A stretch of 64,000 nucleotides of DNA, taken from the NCBI GenBank assembly GCA_903870685.1, contig CAIQDX010000087.1, forward strand, positions 30,955-94,954, in the 5' to 3' direction. The notes under the pieces were generated by a model. It was not told the origin of the DNA, did not search any database, and saw nothing but the letters and a program-made list of their open reading frames with translations. This DNA is from an uncultured Chitinophagaceae bacterium. Lineage in GTDB: Bacteria; Bacteroidota; Bacteroidia; Chitinophagales; Chitinophagaceae. Shown here piece by piece: positions 17,253 through 26,237 of the stretch. Positions within the stretch are counted from its first letter, which is position 1. The number at the start of each line of letters is the position of its first letter. A program made the translations under genes and the position numbers.

Positions 17253-18353
17253 GTGAAAATATACATTAAAGTCATAAGAGTTTTAATATGGATAAATTTC
17301 TTCCTTTGGGTATCACTATCCACATTAAGTGCAAAACTTCAGGAAGATAATTTAGGCGATATTAAAAAAAAATTAGGAGTCGGCATTAATATTTCTTTAT
17401 TCGAACATTATTGGACATCTTCCGAACTTTTGTTGAAAGAAGATATTACCCAAAAATTAAACAACATTTCCAAAGCCGGATTTAAAACTGTTCGCCTTCC
17501 AATAGCATTCGAATTTTTTTTAGCGCCTAATTCTTTCAATCTGCAACCACAGATCATTAGCAAACTAAAAGAAATATATGCGGAATGTTCGTCAAAAAAT
17601 TTAAACCTTATCATTACTTTTCATTATGGCAAACTCAATGACAGCAATATTTACAGTGAAACAGAACGTATTTCATGGATTTGGAAACAGTTACAAAGGC
17701 AATTTAAAGGACAAGGATATTCATCACTTTTTTTCGAGTTGTATAACGAACCTGTGATGAACGGTAATCTTTGGAAAAATACGATCACTGAGATTATTCA
17801 GAATTTGAGATATGAAGACAATGACCGAATTTATATTATTGGAGCAACAAATTATAACAGTCTCGACCAATTAATTGAAATGGGAAAATTGCCCGACAAT
17901 AAACTTTTTTACACTTTTCATTTTTATGAACCCTTTATTTTTACACATCAAGGAGCTGATTGGACTGAAAATAAAACTTTTGTTAGAGATCTTCCTTATC
18001 CATACAAAAAAAGCAAAATGCCGCTTGCAGTTCCAGAAAAAGGAAGTTCTGTTGAAAAAGATTTGAGCAAATATCCTCATGAAGCAACAAATGAATTCAT
18101 TGCAGAACGTCTTAAAACTGTTGCTGCATTTTGTTTAAAAAATAATATGCCACTTATTTGTACCGAAACAGGTGTTATAAAACTTGCAGATGAAAAATAT
18201 AGGAAACGTTATTTAGAAGATGTGATTTTTGATATGCATGATTTGGGAATTCAACCAATTTTGTGGGACTATGATGATAAATTTTCAATCAAAAAAAATG
18301 ATGAAGAAATTGAAAAGTATTTACATAAGTGGTTGATGAAAATCAAAAATTAA
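17253..18353 (+). CDS. GH5 family glucanase (cellulase-like), secreted
   Basis: Signal peptide at residues 1-27 (hydrophobic VLIWINFFLWVSLSTLSA). TIM-barrel GH5 features follow: FKTVRLPIAFEFFL, the acid/base Glu in FELYNEP (about 166), HFYEPFIFTHQG, and the nucleophile Glu in ICTETG (about 305). It starts with GTG at 17253 and is transcribed away from the histidine kinase with only 40 nt between them. A periplasmic or outer-membrane endoglucanase beside a BcsA/BcsB pair is the usual arrangement (BcsZ is GH8; GH5 members occur instead in some loci), suggesting trimming of the polymer during export. Confidence 0.88.
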   Translation: MKIYIKVIRVLIWINFFLWVSLSTLSAKLQEDNLGDIKKKLGVGINISLFEHYWTSSELLLKEDITQKLNNISKAGFKTVRLPIAFEFFLAPNSFNLQPQIISKLKEIYAECSSKNLNLIITFHYGKLNDSNIYSETERISWIWKQLQRQFKGQGYSSLFFELYNEPVMNGNLWKNTITEIIQNLRYEDNDRIYIIGATNYNSLDQLIEMGKLPDNKLFYTFHFYEPFIFTHQGADWTENKTFVRDLPYPYKKSKMPLAVPEKGSSVEKDLSKYPHEATNEFIAERLKTVAAFCLKNNMPLICTETGVIKLADEKYRKRYLEDVIFDMHDLGIQPILWDYDDKFSIKKNDEEIEKYLHKWLMKIKN

Positions 18354-18391
18354 TGTGCAACTTTAATAACTACAATCACTAATTTATTTAT

Positions 18392-19291
18392 ATGGATACA
18401 ATTCTTTCTTTAATTAATGTCAGCAAAAATTATGGTCCTATAAAAGCATTGAACAATGTTTCGTTCGATGTACCGGAAGGTTCTGTGTTTGGAATATTGG
18501 GTCCAAATGGTAGTGGCAAAACCACAATGCTCAGTATCATTCTCGATATTTTAAAACCAAATAGCGGTGGCTTTTCATGGTTTGGCGAATATGGCGGATC
18601 GCCTGAAAGCAGAAAACAAATTGGTTCACTTTTAGAAACGCCCAATTTTTATCATTACTTATCTGCTGTTGATAATTTAAATATAACCCAAGCCATCAGC
18701 GGAAGAGGAACAAAAAAAGATATTGACGAAGTACTTGAGATTGTAAATCTTACTCATCGCAAAAGAAGTAAATTCAGTACATATAGTTTGGGAATGAAAC
18801 AACGCCTTGCAATTGCTGCTGCATTGTTAGGAACGCCAAAGGTTTTGGTTTTGGATGAGCCTGCAAATGGATTAGATCCTGAAGGAATTGCAGAGATAAG
18901 AAAATTAATAAAACAATTGGCCGACCGTGGTGTAACCATTATCATGGCAAGCCATTTATTGGATGAAGTTGAGAAAGTTTGTACACATGTTGCTATCTTA
19001 AAAAAAGGAACATTATTAACTGCAGGTAATGTTGATGAAGTTTTAGTAAATGAAGATATTATTGAGATCGCATCGTCAAATATGGAGGCATTAAAAACAG
19101 CATTCGAAAATTATAAAGGTGTTACCAACTTAAAATTAGATGGAAAAACGGTACATCTTTTCTTTCCTGCGGGAACAGCAGATATTGAAGAAGTAAATCG
19201 TTTTTGTTTTCAACAAGGCATTACGTTAAATCATCTAACCATGAAACGTAAAAGTTTGGAGACTAAATTCTTTGAATTAACTAATAACTAA
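18392..19291 (+). CDS. ABC transporter ATP-binding protein (ABC-2 type)
   Basis: Nucleotide-binding subunit: Walker A GPNGSGKTT (about 40-48), signature YSLGMKQRLAIAAAL, Walker B VLVLDEPANGLDP and H-loop MASHLLDEV. The ~80-residue C-terminal extension is typical of NatA/CcmA-like ATPases paired with ABC-2 permeases. The permease gene follows 16 bases later. The substrate is unknown; export of a lipid, drug or peptide is the usual role of this class. Confidence 0.92.
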   Translation: MDTILSLINVSKNYGPIKALNNVSFDVPEGSVFGILGPNGSGKTTMLSIILDILKPNSGGFSWFGEYGGSPESRKQIGSLLETPNFYHYLSAVDNLNITQAISGRGTKKDIDEVLEIVNLTHRKRSKFSTYSLGMKQRLAIAAALLGTPKVLVLDEPANGLDPEGIAEIRKLIKQLADRGVTIIMASHLLDEVEKVCTHVAILKKGTLLTAGNVDEVLVNEDIIEIASSNMEALKTAFENYKGVTNLKLDGKTVHLFFPAGTADIEEVNRFCFQQGITLNHLTMKRKSLETKFFELTNN

Positions 19292-19307
19292 TCACACAAA
19301 TAATTAT

Positions 19308-20135
19308 ATGCAATCACTTATAAAAATAGAATGGCTTAAAATAAAAAAGTATCCGGCGTTTTGGTGGATGCTTGTTATTGTTGCATTAACGTATCCCGGC
19401 ATTAATTACATGTTTCATCATGTTTATGAAAGTGTGATTAATAGAAAAGATATGGCAGGTAATGTTGCAAAATTTTTATTGGGTAATCCATTTTCTTTCC
19501 CTGATGCATGGCATTCGGTTGCATATTTTTCTTCATTCTTTGTAATCGTTCCTGCATTATTAATCATTATGTTGGTGAGTAATGAATACACTTATAAAAC
19601 CAATCGTCAAAATATCATAGATGGTTGGAGTCGCAGTCAGTTTATTCATGCAAAAATGATCGATGTTTTTATCATCAGCTTTATTGTTACACTTTCTTTC
19701 ACCATTGTTGCTGCGGTATTTGGATTTTATTATTCCGATGCTGTACGTGTAACTCGCTGGGCCGAGGAACTGCAATACATTCCATTATTTTTTCTGCAAA
19801 CATTCGCGCAATTAAGTTGGGCTTTTTTATTAGCCTATTTAATTAAACGTGCATTCATTGCCTTGGGTATATTTGTTTTCTATTCTTTGATCATAGAGAA
19901 TATTGCAAAGACTTATTTCAAATTTAAGGAATGGAATGCCCGTGAATTTTTTCCTTTCGAAATTTCTAACCGCCTTTTACCAATGCCTAATTTTTTAGGA
20001 AAAATAGATGCAGCTTCAAATGAAGCATACAAAAAAACATTGGTAGAAATTAACTGGCATATTCTTTACACATTGATTTTAACTTCGGCTATCTGGTGGT
20101 TATGTTATGCGATAAATAAGAAAAGAGATTTATAA
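19308..20135 (+). CDS. ABC-2 type transporter permease
   Basis: 275-residue membrane protein with about six helices: one near residue 20, the pair around residues 60-100 (SFFVIVPALLIIMLVSNEYTYKTNRQ), and four more to the C terminus, ending in a basic tail. NEYTYKTNRQNIIDGWSRSQF resembles the cytoplasmic coupling loop of ABC-2 permeases (EYxxgTxrq). It forms the membrane part of the exporter with the ATPase encoded just upstream. Confidence 0.88.
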   Translation: MQSLIKIEWLKIKKYPAFWWMLVIVALTYPGINYMFHHVYESVINRKDMAGNVAKFLLGNPFSFPDAWHSVAYFSSFFVIVPALLIIMLVSNEYTYKTNRQNIIDGWSRSQFIHAKMIDVFIISFIVTLSFTIVAAVFGFYYSDAVRVTRWAEELQYIPLFFLQTFAQLSWAFLLAYLIKRAFIALGIFVFYSLIIENIAKTYFKFKEWNAREFFPFEISNRLLPMPNFLGKIDAASNEAYKKTLVEINWHILYTLILTSAIWWLCYAINKKRDL

Positions 20136-20192
20136 ATATTGTGAACATTGTTATGTTAGTTGTTTGATTTTTGTGATGACAAGTGATATGGT

Positions 20193-20251
20193 GTAGAAGT
20201 GTGCGACGCAACCAAAGATGCCATAAAAAACTTTTGCCGGTAACAAAAAAA
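20193..20251 (-). repeat. Dispersed intergenic repeat, copy 4 (full length)
   Basis: The minus-strand order is T-tract + GTTACCGGC, then TTTATGGCATC, then GGTTGCGTCGCACACTTC. It lies 38 bases before the first M16 peptidase gene, with its A-rich end pointing at that start codon. Confidence 0.85.
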
Positions 20252-20288
20252 TATTTCTAATAATTTTTACTCACCAAAAAAATAAAAA

Positions 20289-21650
20289 ATGAAAGTCAAC
20301 AGAATCTTGTTAGTGCTTTTAATTTTTCCATTCATATCAAAAGCACAACCACGTTTGCCCGAAGGATATTTTTGGCAAAAGTTCAGCAACGGTTTAGAGG
20401 TTGTTGTAATTGAAAATAATAAAGTGCCATTAGCAACCATTGAGATTGCTGTAAAAAATGGCGCATACACCGAAGGGCCTGAATATAGTGGCTTGTCGCA
20501 CTTGTTCGAACACATGTTTTTTAAGGCAAACAAAGATTATCCAACGCAAGAAAAATTATTAAAACGTACGCAGGAATTAGGTGCGTATTGGAACGGAACA
20601 ACCGATGTTGAAAGAGTAAATTATTTTTTCACATTTGATAAAGACAGTTTAAAGGCAGGCTTGAAATTTATTAATGCCGCTATTCGTTTTCCTATTTACA
20701 AAACGGAAGATATGCAAAAAGAAAGACCTGTTGTTGATGGTGAATTTCAGAGAGCAGAAAGTGATCCGGGTTTTTTATTATGGTATGAAAGTCAGAAAAA
20801 ATTATGGGGTGATTTAGTTACTCGCAAAAATGCAATCGGCGATCATGATGTTATTAATACAGCAACGCCTGAAAAAATGATGATCATAAAAAATAAATAT
20901 TATCATCCTAATAATTCTGTACTTGTTATTTGTGGTGATGTAAAGCATGAACAAGCATTTGCTTATGCGCATTCTATTTTTGATGATTGGGCACACAGTG
21001 GATTTAATCCGCATGAAAAATATCCTATACCGGAATTTACAGCATTAAAATCTACAGAATATTTTATTAATGAATCTACTATTGCACAAACACCTTATTC
21101 AATGTATTGGTGGCATGGACCCGATTTTAGAAACGATTCCGCAGGCATGATTGCAGCTGATGTTTTCTCTACCATTTTAGGATTGAATTCTTCTAAATGG
21201 CAGCAGGCATTAATTGATAAGGGATTGGCAACCGTTGCCGGAATAAATTATGAAACCAGAAAATATGTTGGCCCGATAAATATTTTTGTAGTTCCTAACC
21301 CAACAAAACTCAAAGAATGTAATGCAGAGATTTTGCATCAAATTAATTTATGGCAGCAAGATGATTATTTTACTGACGAGCAATTAGAAAATGCAAAACA
21401 AATTTTGCGTCGTAACAATATTAGAAATTTAGAAAAACCATCTTCATTACCAAGTCAACTAACATATCAATGGTGTAGCACTTCATATGAATTTTATACA
21501 GATTACACCAACAACTGTTTAAAAGTTACAAGAGAAGATATTAAAAAATATATTGCCCGATACATTACCGGAAAGCCTTACGTGGCAGGCATTGTCATCA
21601 ATCCTGAAATGAATAAGGCTGCAAATGTTTCAGAATTTTTTAAACCATAA
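20289..21650 (+). CDS. M16 family zinc metallopeptidase, catalytic subunit
   Basis: Signal peptide MKVNRILLVLLIFPFISKAQ, then the M16 N-terminal domain with the inverted zinc motif HLFEH (about residues 71-75) and the third ligand in RPVVDGEFQRAES. The C-terminal M16_C half contains PYSMYWWHGPDF and YVGPINIFVVPNP. At 453 residues it is a half-size periplasmic peptidase that works with a non-catalytic partner, encoded next to it. Substrates in this family are unfolded peptides; the specific one is unknown. Confidence 0.92.
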   Translation: MKVNRILLVLLIFPFISKAQPRLPEGYFWQKFSNGLEVVVIENNKVPLATIEIAVKNGAYTEGPEYSGLSHLFEHMFFKANKDYPTQEKLLKRTQELGAYWNGTTDVERVNYFFTFDKDSLKAGLKFINAAIRFPIYKTEDMQKERPVVDGEFQRAESDPGFLLWYESQKKLWGDLVTRKNAIGDHDVINTATPEKMMIIKNKYYHPNNSVLVICGDVKHEQAFAYAHSIFDDWAHSGFNPHEKYPIPEFTALKSTEYFINESTIAQTPYSMYWWHGPDFRNDSAGMIAADVFSTILGLNSSKWQQALIDKGLATVAGINYETRKYVGPINIFVVPNPTKLKECNAEILHQINLWQQDDYFTDEQLENAKQILRRNNIRNLEKPSSLPSQLTYQWCSTSYEFYTDYTNNCLKVTREDIKKYIARYITGKPYVAGIVINPEMNKAANVSEFFKP

Positions 21651-21675
21651 TTCTACATTTTAAACTTTTCGATAT

Positions 21676-23046
21676 ATGCAACACATAAAATCATTTTTTC
21701 AAAAAATAATTCTCTCGTTGTTATTTTTCTTAACAACCGAATTAATATATGCACAAATTAAACCTGCCTACGAATTAAATATTAATGGTGTGAAAGTTAT
21801 TGTACAGCCAAGTGGAAATGAAATTGTAGAAATACAAACTTTAATTAAAGGTGGTGTGCAAAATTATGCAGCAAATAAAGCAGGCATCGAAAGTCTTGCC
21901 ATGAGTGCATTGACCGAATGTGGTACAGCTAAAGATGATAAAAATAGTTTTAAAAATAAGTTAGATAAAGTTAGTGCCCAGGTTTATGGTATTACAGGAA
22001 TGAATTATGCAACATTTACTATGAATTGCATTAAAAGTGATTTCGAAACTGTTTGGCCATTGTATATAGATGCATTAACAACACCGGTTTTTGATGCAAA
22101 AGAATTTGATCGTATTAAACAAGATGCCATCAATAGTTTAAAAGCGCAAGCTTCACAACCCGATTATGCCATCAGCAAATTAGCGAAGCAAACTGCTTTT
22201 GCAGGAAAAAATTATGCAAAATCTCCTGAAGGAACAGAAGAAATTGTAAACGGATTAACTGTTGCTGAAACAAAGAATTATTACAAATCTATTTTAACCA
22301 GGTCAAGATTATTAATTGTAATAGTTGGTGAATTAGATAAGGCAACCATTGAAAATAAAATTAAAAGCTTGTTGGCTACAATCCCCGCAGGACAACCATT
22401 CATACTGAAAAAAGAATTGTACGCGCCAACACAAAATACTTTTAAACAAGAGAAAAAAGATTTGGCTACAAATTATATTCAAGCAGTTACCGGCGGACCA
22501 TTGCCCGGCACAGCCGATTTCAATGCATTCAAATTAGCCATGAGCATTTTTTATGATCGTCATTTTTTAGAAATAAGAACTAACAATGGTTTATCGTATG
22601 CACCTCAAACTTATTTCGATGGTGGTGCTTCGCCATCTGCTAACATTGTTGTTTCTACTACCGATCCAAATAAATACATCACCGTTTTAAATAAATTAAT
22701 AAATAAAACAAAGAAGGAAGGTTTTAAAGAAGATGAAGTCAAAAATATGAAAACTACTTTTTTAACAGGATTCTTTTACAAGCAGGAAACCAATGGTGCG
22801 CAAGCATCTTCTCTTGCTGCCAACGAAGTTTTGCATAACAATTGGCATCGTTCCTTAACATTAAATAACGATATCAAAAAAGTTACAGCAGCCGATCTTA
22901 ACAAAGTATTCAATAAATATATTACCAATTTAACTTGGGTATATCAGGGCGATCCAACAAAAGTTAATCCTGAATTATTTAAACAAAAGATCGATCAGAA
23001 AGAAAAATTACCTCAATCAAAATTGATCCAAAATAAAAAGGATTAG
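21676..23046 (+). CDS. M16 family peptidase homolog, non-catalytic partner
   Basis: Same fold as the preceding gene (signal peptide ending TELIYAQ; VKVIVQPSGNEIVEIQTLIKGG; ETKNYYKSILTRSRLLIVIVGEL; LEIRTNNGLSYAPQTYFDGG) but without the HxxEH zinc site: the corresponding position reads AGIESLAMSALTEC. It retains the R-Y-type pair region (NNGLSYA) that closes over substrate. It starts 25 bases after the catalytic gene, so a heterodimer is inferred. Such active/inactive M16 pairs are common in bacteria. Confidence 0.9.
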   Translation: MQHIKSFFQKIILSLLFFLTTELIYAQIKPAYELNINGVKVIVQPSGNEIVEIQTLIKGGVQNYAANKAGIESLAMSALTECGTAKDDKNSFKNKLDKVSAQVYGITGMNYATFTMNCIKSDFETVWPLYIDALTTPVFDAKEFDRIKQDAINSLKAQASQPDYAISKLAKQTAFAGKNYAKSPEGTEEIVNGLTVAETKNYYKSILTRSRLLIVIVGELDKATIENKIKSLLATIPAGQPFILKKELYAPTQNTFKQEKKDLATNYIQAVTGGPLPGTADFNAFKLAMSIFYDRHFLEIRTNNGLSYAPQTYFDGGASPSANIVVSTTDPNKYITVLNKLINKTKKEGFKEDEVKNMKTTFLTGFFYKQETNGAQASSLAANEVLHNNWHRSLTLNNDIKKVTAADLNKVFNKYITNLTWVYQGDPTKVNPELFKQKIDQKEKLPQSKLIQNKKD

Positions 23047-23100
23047 GTAACCGGCGATAGCATTTCATGGCATCTTTCCTTGCGTCGCACACTTGTACAG
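23047..23100 (+). repeat. Dispersed intergenic repeat, copy 5
   Basis: Contains GGTAACCGGC, ATTTCATGGCATC and CTTGCGTCGCACACTTGTAC (first base of the core changed). It begins at the stop codon of the M16 partner gene and lies between two convergent genes, so it serves no start codon here. Confidence 0.82.
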
Positions 23101-23118
23101 CATACCATTTTTCATCTT

Positions 23119-23156
23119 AAATAAAACCGAATTCATCATTTGGTTTTATTTTTTTA
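23119..23156. terminator. Bidirectional terminator between convergent genes
   Basis: Perfect 10-bp arms AAATAAAACC (23119-23128) and GGTTTTATTT (23142-23151) around a 13-nt loop, with T/A runs on both sides. It lies between the M16 pair and the SDR39U1 gene and overlaps the latter's stop codon. Confidence 0.65.
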
Positions 23157-24075
23157 TAAACTCATCTAAAGCAGAATCAATAGAGGGGTATAAAAAATTA
23201 AATCCTGTAGATTTTATTTTATGATTATTTACGCTGGCACTTTTTAATATTTCAATACTCATTTCTCCTAAAATTATTCTCAAGACAAATGCCGGAATAA
23301 AAACTGGAATAAAAAATTGCCCGCGTATTTTTTTTGCCAACGCAATCATCAATTCTTTATTCTTCAAAGGAAATGTTGCAACTGCATTATAAGCACCTTT
23401 CATTTCTTCATGTTCGATGGCATGAATAAACATGCGACATAGATCTTCAATATGAATCCAGCTCACAATTTGTTTACCATTGCCAAAAACCGTTGCCAAA
23501 CCAGTTTTCAAAGGTTTTTTAAATTCTACCAAAGCACCGCCAGTATTACTTAAAACAATTCCAACTCGCAATTTTACCAACCGCTTATTTAATGCTTCAA
23601 CAGGTTCAATACTTTTTTCCCAAAGTTTACAAGTCGTTCCTAAGAATTCGGTATCGGCTTCTGCATCTTCATTAAAACCATTTCGCAAACTATCTTTTGT
23701 ATCGGCACCATACCAGCCAATGGCCGAAGTACTAATAACAGCTTTTACATGATTAGGAATTTCTTTTAATGCTTTTACTATTAAAGCGCTGCTTTGTGTG
23801 CGACTGTCAACAATTTCTTTTTTTCTTTTTGCAGTCCATCTTTTTTCTGCAACACTTGCACCTGCCAAATGAATGATATAATCTGCTTTTGCAATGGCAC
23901 TGGCATCGATGGTTTGGTTTTTTATATCCCAATTTGCAAACGAAATTCCTGACTCCTGGCTCCCGGCTCCTGACTTCCGACTCATTACAATTATCTCGTA
24001 ACCTTTATCCAGCAACATTTTCATAAGATGTTTACCAATCATTCCTGTTCCGCCGGTTATTAAAACTGTTGACAT
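23146..24075 (-). CDS. SDR39U1/YfcH-type epimerase family protein (TIGR01777)
   Basis: Extended short-chain dehydrogenase fold: VLITGGTGMIGKHLMKML (residues 4-21), DYIIHLAGASVAEKRWTAKRKKEI, VISTSAIGWYG, LRVGIVLSNTGGALVEFKKPL and QIVSWIHIEDLCRMF. These are the marks of the YfcH/SDR39U1 family, NAD(P)-binding proteins of unknown substrate. At 309 residues it is of normal length. Residues 31-45 (MSRKSGAGSQESGIS) are encoded by iterated GC-rich heptamers in the variable loop after the second beta strand, described separately. Confidence 0.9.
   Translation of the reverse strand: MSTVLITGGTGMIGKHLMKMLLDKGYEIIVMSRKSGAGSQESGISFANWDIKNQTIDASAIAKADYIIHLAGASVAEKRWTAKRKKEIVDSRTQSSALIVKALKEIPNHVKAVISTSAIGWYGADTKDSLRNGFNEDAEADTEFLGTTCKLWEKSIEPVEALNKRLVKLRVGIVLSNTGGALVEFKKPLKTGLATVFGNGKQIVSWIHIEDLCRMFIHAIEHEEMKGAYNAVATFPLKNKELMIALAKKIRGQFFIPVFIPAFVLRIILGEMSIEILKSASVNNHKIKSTGFNFLYPSIDSALDEFIKK
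23946..23985 (-). repeat. Iterated GAG(T/C)C(A/G)G heptamers within the SDR39U1 gene
   Basis: Read on the minus strand from 23983: GAGTCGG, AAGTCAG, GAGCCGG, GAGCCAG, GAGTCAG, GAAT. Five heptamers in register are much more GC-rich than the gene around them and encode Ser/Gly/Ala/Glu-rich sequence. The same heptamer recurs in queA at about 44964. Confidence 0.7.
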
Positions 24076-24148
24076 GAAAAATATTTATGCAAAGATGAGA
24101 AACAATTTATGGAATTACTTATTTAATGCATCTTAATAAAAATGTACC

Positions 24149-25216
24149 ATGAAACGACTGCTATTCTCTTCAATTATTTTCGTTTTGTCAATAGCAACAA
24201 TTGCTCAAACAAAAATTACAAACAAACAATTTGTTTTAACCGGAAAAATCATCGGACAAGATTCTGGCTATATTCATTTAAATTACATTAACAGTTATAA
24301 CAAATATGTTTACGACAGTTGTAATTTAAAAAAAGGCGAATTCAAATTTTCTGGAATGATTAGCGAGCCAATAAACGCATATTTCTTTCTAAACGAAGAA
24401 TCACCAAGCTCAGATAATCCAAATTTTACAGAAATCTTTATTGAGCCAACTTTAATGCAAGCAGTTTTTAAATTCAATAATTTTAAACATAGTAAAATTA
24501 AAGGCAGCAAAACGCAAGATCAATATGCTATTTATTTAAATCGAAAAGAAAGCTTGTATAAAAAATGGGGAGAAACTAGGCTATCAAATTCAGAGCTGAA
24601 TAAAATGGATTATAGCTTTATGAAAAAGTATCCCTATTCTCCAATTAGTGCCTACCTTTTATGGTGCAAAACAACAGAGCTATCTCTTGATTCAATAAAA
24701 TTATTTTATCGCTTACTTACCTTAAATAATCAAACATCAATTTATTTGAAAAAAATAAAATATGGAATTGATAAAGCCGATCCTGTTGAAATTGGAAAAG
24801 AGGCACCTGACTTTTCTGAAATAGATATGACCGGAAAAAATATTTCATTAAAAAATTTTAGAGGCAAATATGTTTTATTAGAATTCTGGGCTTCCTGGTG
24901 TGTGCCTTGCAGGGCAGAGAATCCTTTTTTGCGAGAAGTATATTCGATATATCGCGATAAGAACTTTACAATAATTGGTATCTCATTAAATAAATTACAA
25001 GAAAAAAATGATTGGCTTGAAGCAATTAAGCAAGATCAATTGGAGTGGATTCAACTATGTGACTTTAAATATAATGCTGGTGAAATAATTAATAAGTACA
25101 ATCTAGTAGGACAGGGAATACCAAATAATATTTTAATTAATCCCGAAGGCAAGATCATTGCAAAAAGTTTAAGAGGAAAATCGCTGACAAATAAACTGGA
25201 TGAACTTTTAAAATAG
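24149..25216 (+). CDS. TlpA-like thiol-disulfide protein with N-terminal DUF4369-like domain
   Basis: Signal peptide (1-19), a beta-rich N-terminal domain of the DUF4369 kind (FVLTGKIIGQDSGYIHL; CNLKKGEFKFSGMI), a helical linker, then a thioredoxin fold from about 215 with the active site WASWCVPCRAE (Cys251, Cys254) and cis-Pro loop GQGIPNNILINPEG. These Bacteroidota proteins are periplasmic reductases, often for cytochrome maturation or redox homeostasis. It stands alone between two minus-strand genes. Confidence 0.9.
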   Translation: MKRLLFSSIIFVLSIATIAQTKITNKQFVLTGKIIGQDSGYIHLNYINSYNKYVYDSCNLKKGEFKFSGMISEPINAYFFLNEESPSSDNPNFTEIFIEPTLMQAVFKFNNFKHSKIKGSKTQDQYAIYLNRKESLYKKWGETRLSNSELNKMDYSFMKKYPYSPISAYLLWCKTTELSLDSIKLFYRLLTLNNQTSIYLKKIKYGIDKADPVEIGKEAPDFSEIDMTGKNISLKNFRGKYVLLEFWASWCVPCRAENPFLREVYSIYRDKNFTIIGISLNKLQEKNDWLEAIKQDQLEWIQLCDFKYNAGEIINKYNLVGQGIPNNILINPEGKIIAKSLRGKSLTNKLDELLK

Positions 25217-25244
25217 TTTTATGGTTAAACAATCAACAAAAAAA

Positions 25245-26159
25245 TTATTTACAAAACGCAACTGCAATCTCCGCTCCCAGCTTTGCATTGTTTTTTATTA
25301 ATGCAATATTGGCTTCTAAACTTTCGCCGTTGGTATGTTCTGAAATCCATTGTAATAAAAAAGGCGTTACTTCTTTGCCTTTTATTTTTTTATCAGCAGC
25401 TGCTTGCAATGCAGCATCAATATGTATTTTCATTTCATCAGCTTCGATCTCTTGTTCTTTTGGAACAGGATTAGCAATTAAAACAGATCCCTGTAAACCC
25501 AATGCCCACTTGGTTTGCAGCATCTCAGCAATTTCTTTTGCAGTATCTAAACGAAGCGGAGAATCTAATCCGCTATTTCTTGAATAAAAACTTGGAAATT
25601 CATTTTGCCCGAATGTAACAACAGGAATTCCTTTTGTTTCTAAATATTCTAAAGTGAGTTCAATATCTAAAATTGATTTTACACCTGCAGATACAACTGC
25701 AACAGAAGTATTTTCCATTTCGGTTAAGTCGGCAGAGATATCCATACTTTTTTCTGCACCGCGATGAACGCCACCAATACCACCGGTAACAAAAATTTTT
25801 ATTCCTGTCATCGAAGCAATACGCATAGTTGCAGCAACTGTTGTGGCACCGAATAATTTTTTAGAGATCACAAAAGGCATATCACGTAGACTTACTTTCC
25901 ACACATTTGTTGCTTTGCCGAAAAATTCAATTTGTTCTTTCGATAAACCAACAAAACATTTTCCATCCATGATGGCAATAGTTGCTGGAATAGCTCCGTT
26001 ATCTCTTACAGTTTGTTCAACAGCTAATGCGGTTTCTACATTTTTTGGATATGGCATACCATGAGAAATAATGGTAGATTCCAATGCCACAATAGGTTTG
26101 CCTTGCTGTAATGCAGCTGCAACTTCGGGATGTATTTGAAGAAAAGAATTAGTTGTCAT
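25245..26159 (-). CDS. psuG: Pseudouridine-5'-phosphate glycosidase
   Basis: Cleaves the C-glycosidic bond of pseudouridine 5'-phosphate to uracil and ribose 5-phosphate. Family segments: IVALESTIISHGMPYPKNVETA, PATIAIMDGKCFVGLS, TTVAATMRIASMTGIKIFVTGGIGGVHRGAEKSMDIS, VVSAGVKSILDIELTLEYLETKGIPVVTF and NPVPKEQEI. At 304 residues it has standard length. It follows the PfkB kinase gene on the same strand with one dispersed repeat between them, so the two steps of pseudouridine breakdown are encoded together. Confidence 0.95.
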   Translation of the reverse strand: MTTNSFLQIHPEVAAALQQGKPIVALESTIISHGMPYPKNVETALAVEQTVRDNGAIPATIAIMDGKCFVGLSKEQIEFFGKATNVWKVSLRDMPFVISKKLFGATTVAATMRIASMTGIKIFVTGGIGGVHRGAEKSMDISADLTEMENTSVAVVSAGVKSILDIELTLEYLETKGIPVVTFGQNEFPSFYSRNSGLDSPLRLDTAKEIAEMLQTKWALGLQGSVLIANPVPKEQEIEADEMKIHIDAALQAAADKKIKGKEVTPFLLQWISEHTNGESLEANIALIKNNAKLGAEIAVAFCK

Positions 26160-26176
26160 TGATGAATAAAGTTATG

Positions 26177-26237
26177 TTGTACAAGTGTGCGACGCAACGA
26201 AGATGCCATGAAATGCAAATGTTCGTCAACAAAAAAA
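26177..26237 (-). repeat. Dispersed intergenic repeat, copy 6 (full length)
   Basis: Minus-strand order: T-tract + GTTGACG, TTTCATGGCATC, GTTGCGTCGCACACTTGTAC. It fills the whole gap between psuK and psuG, its T-tract touching the psuK stop codon. Confidence 0.87.

Noticed and set aside
21676..23046. M16 homolog without HxxEH as a decayed gene
   Set aside because: Active/inactive M16 pairs are a known heterodimer arrangement, and the frame is intact with a signal peptide.
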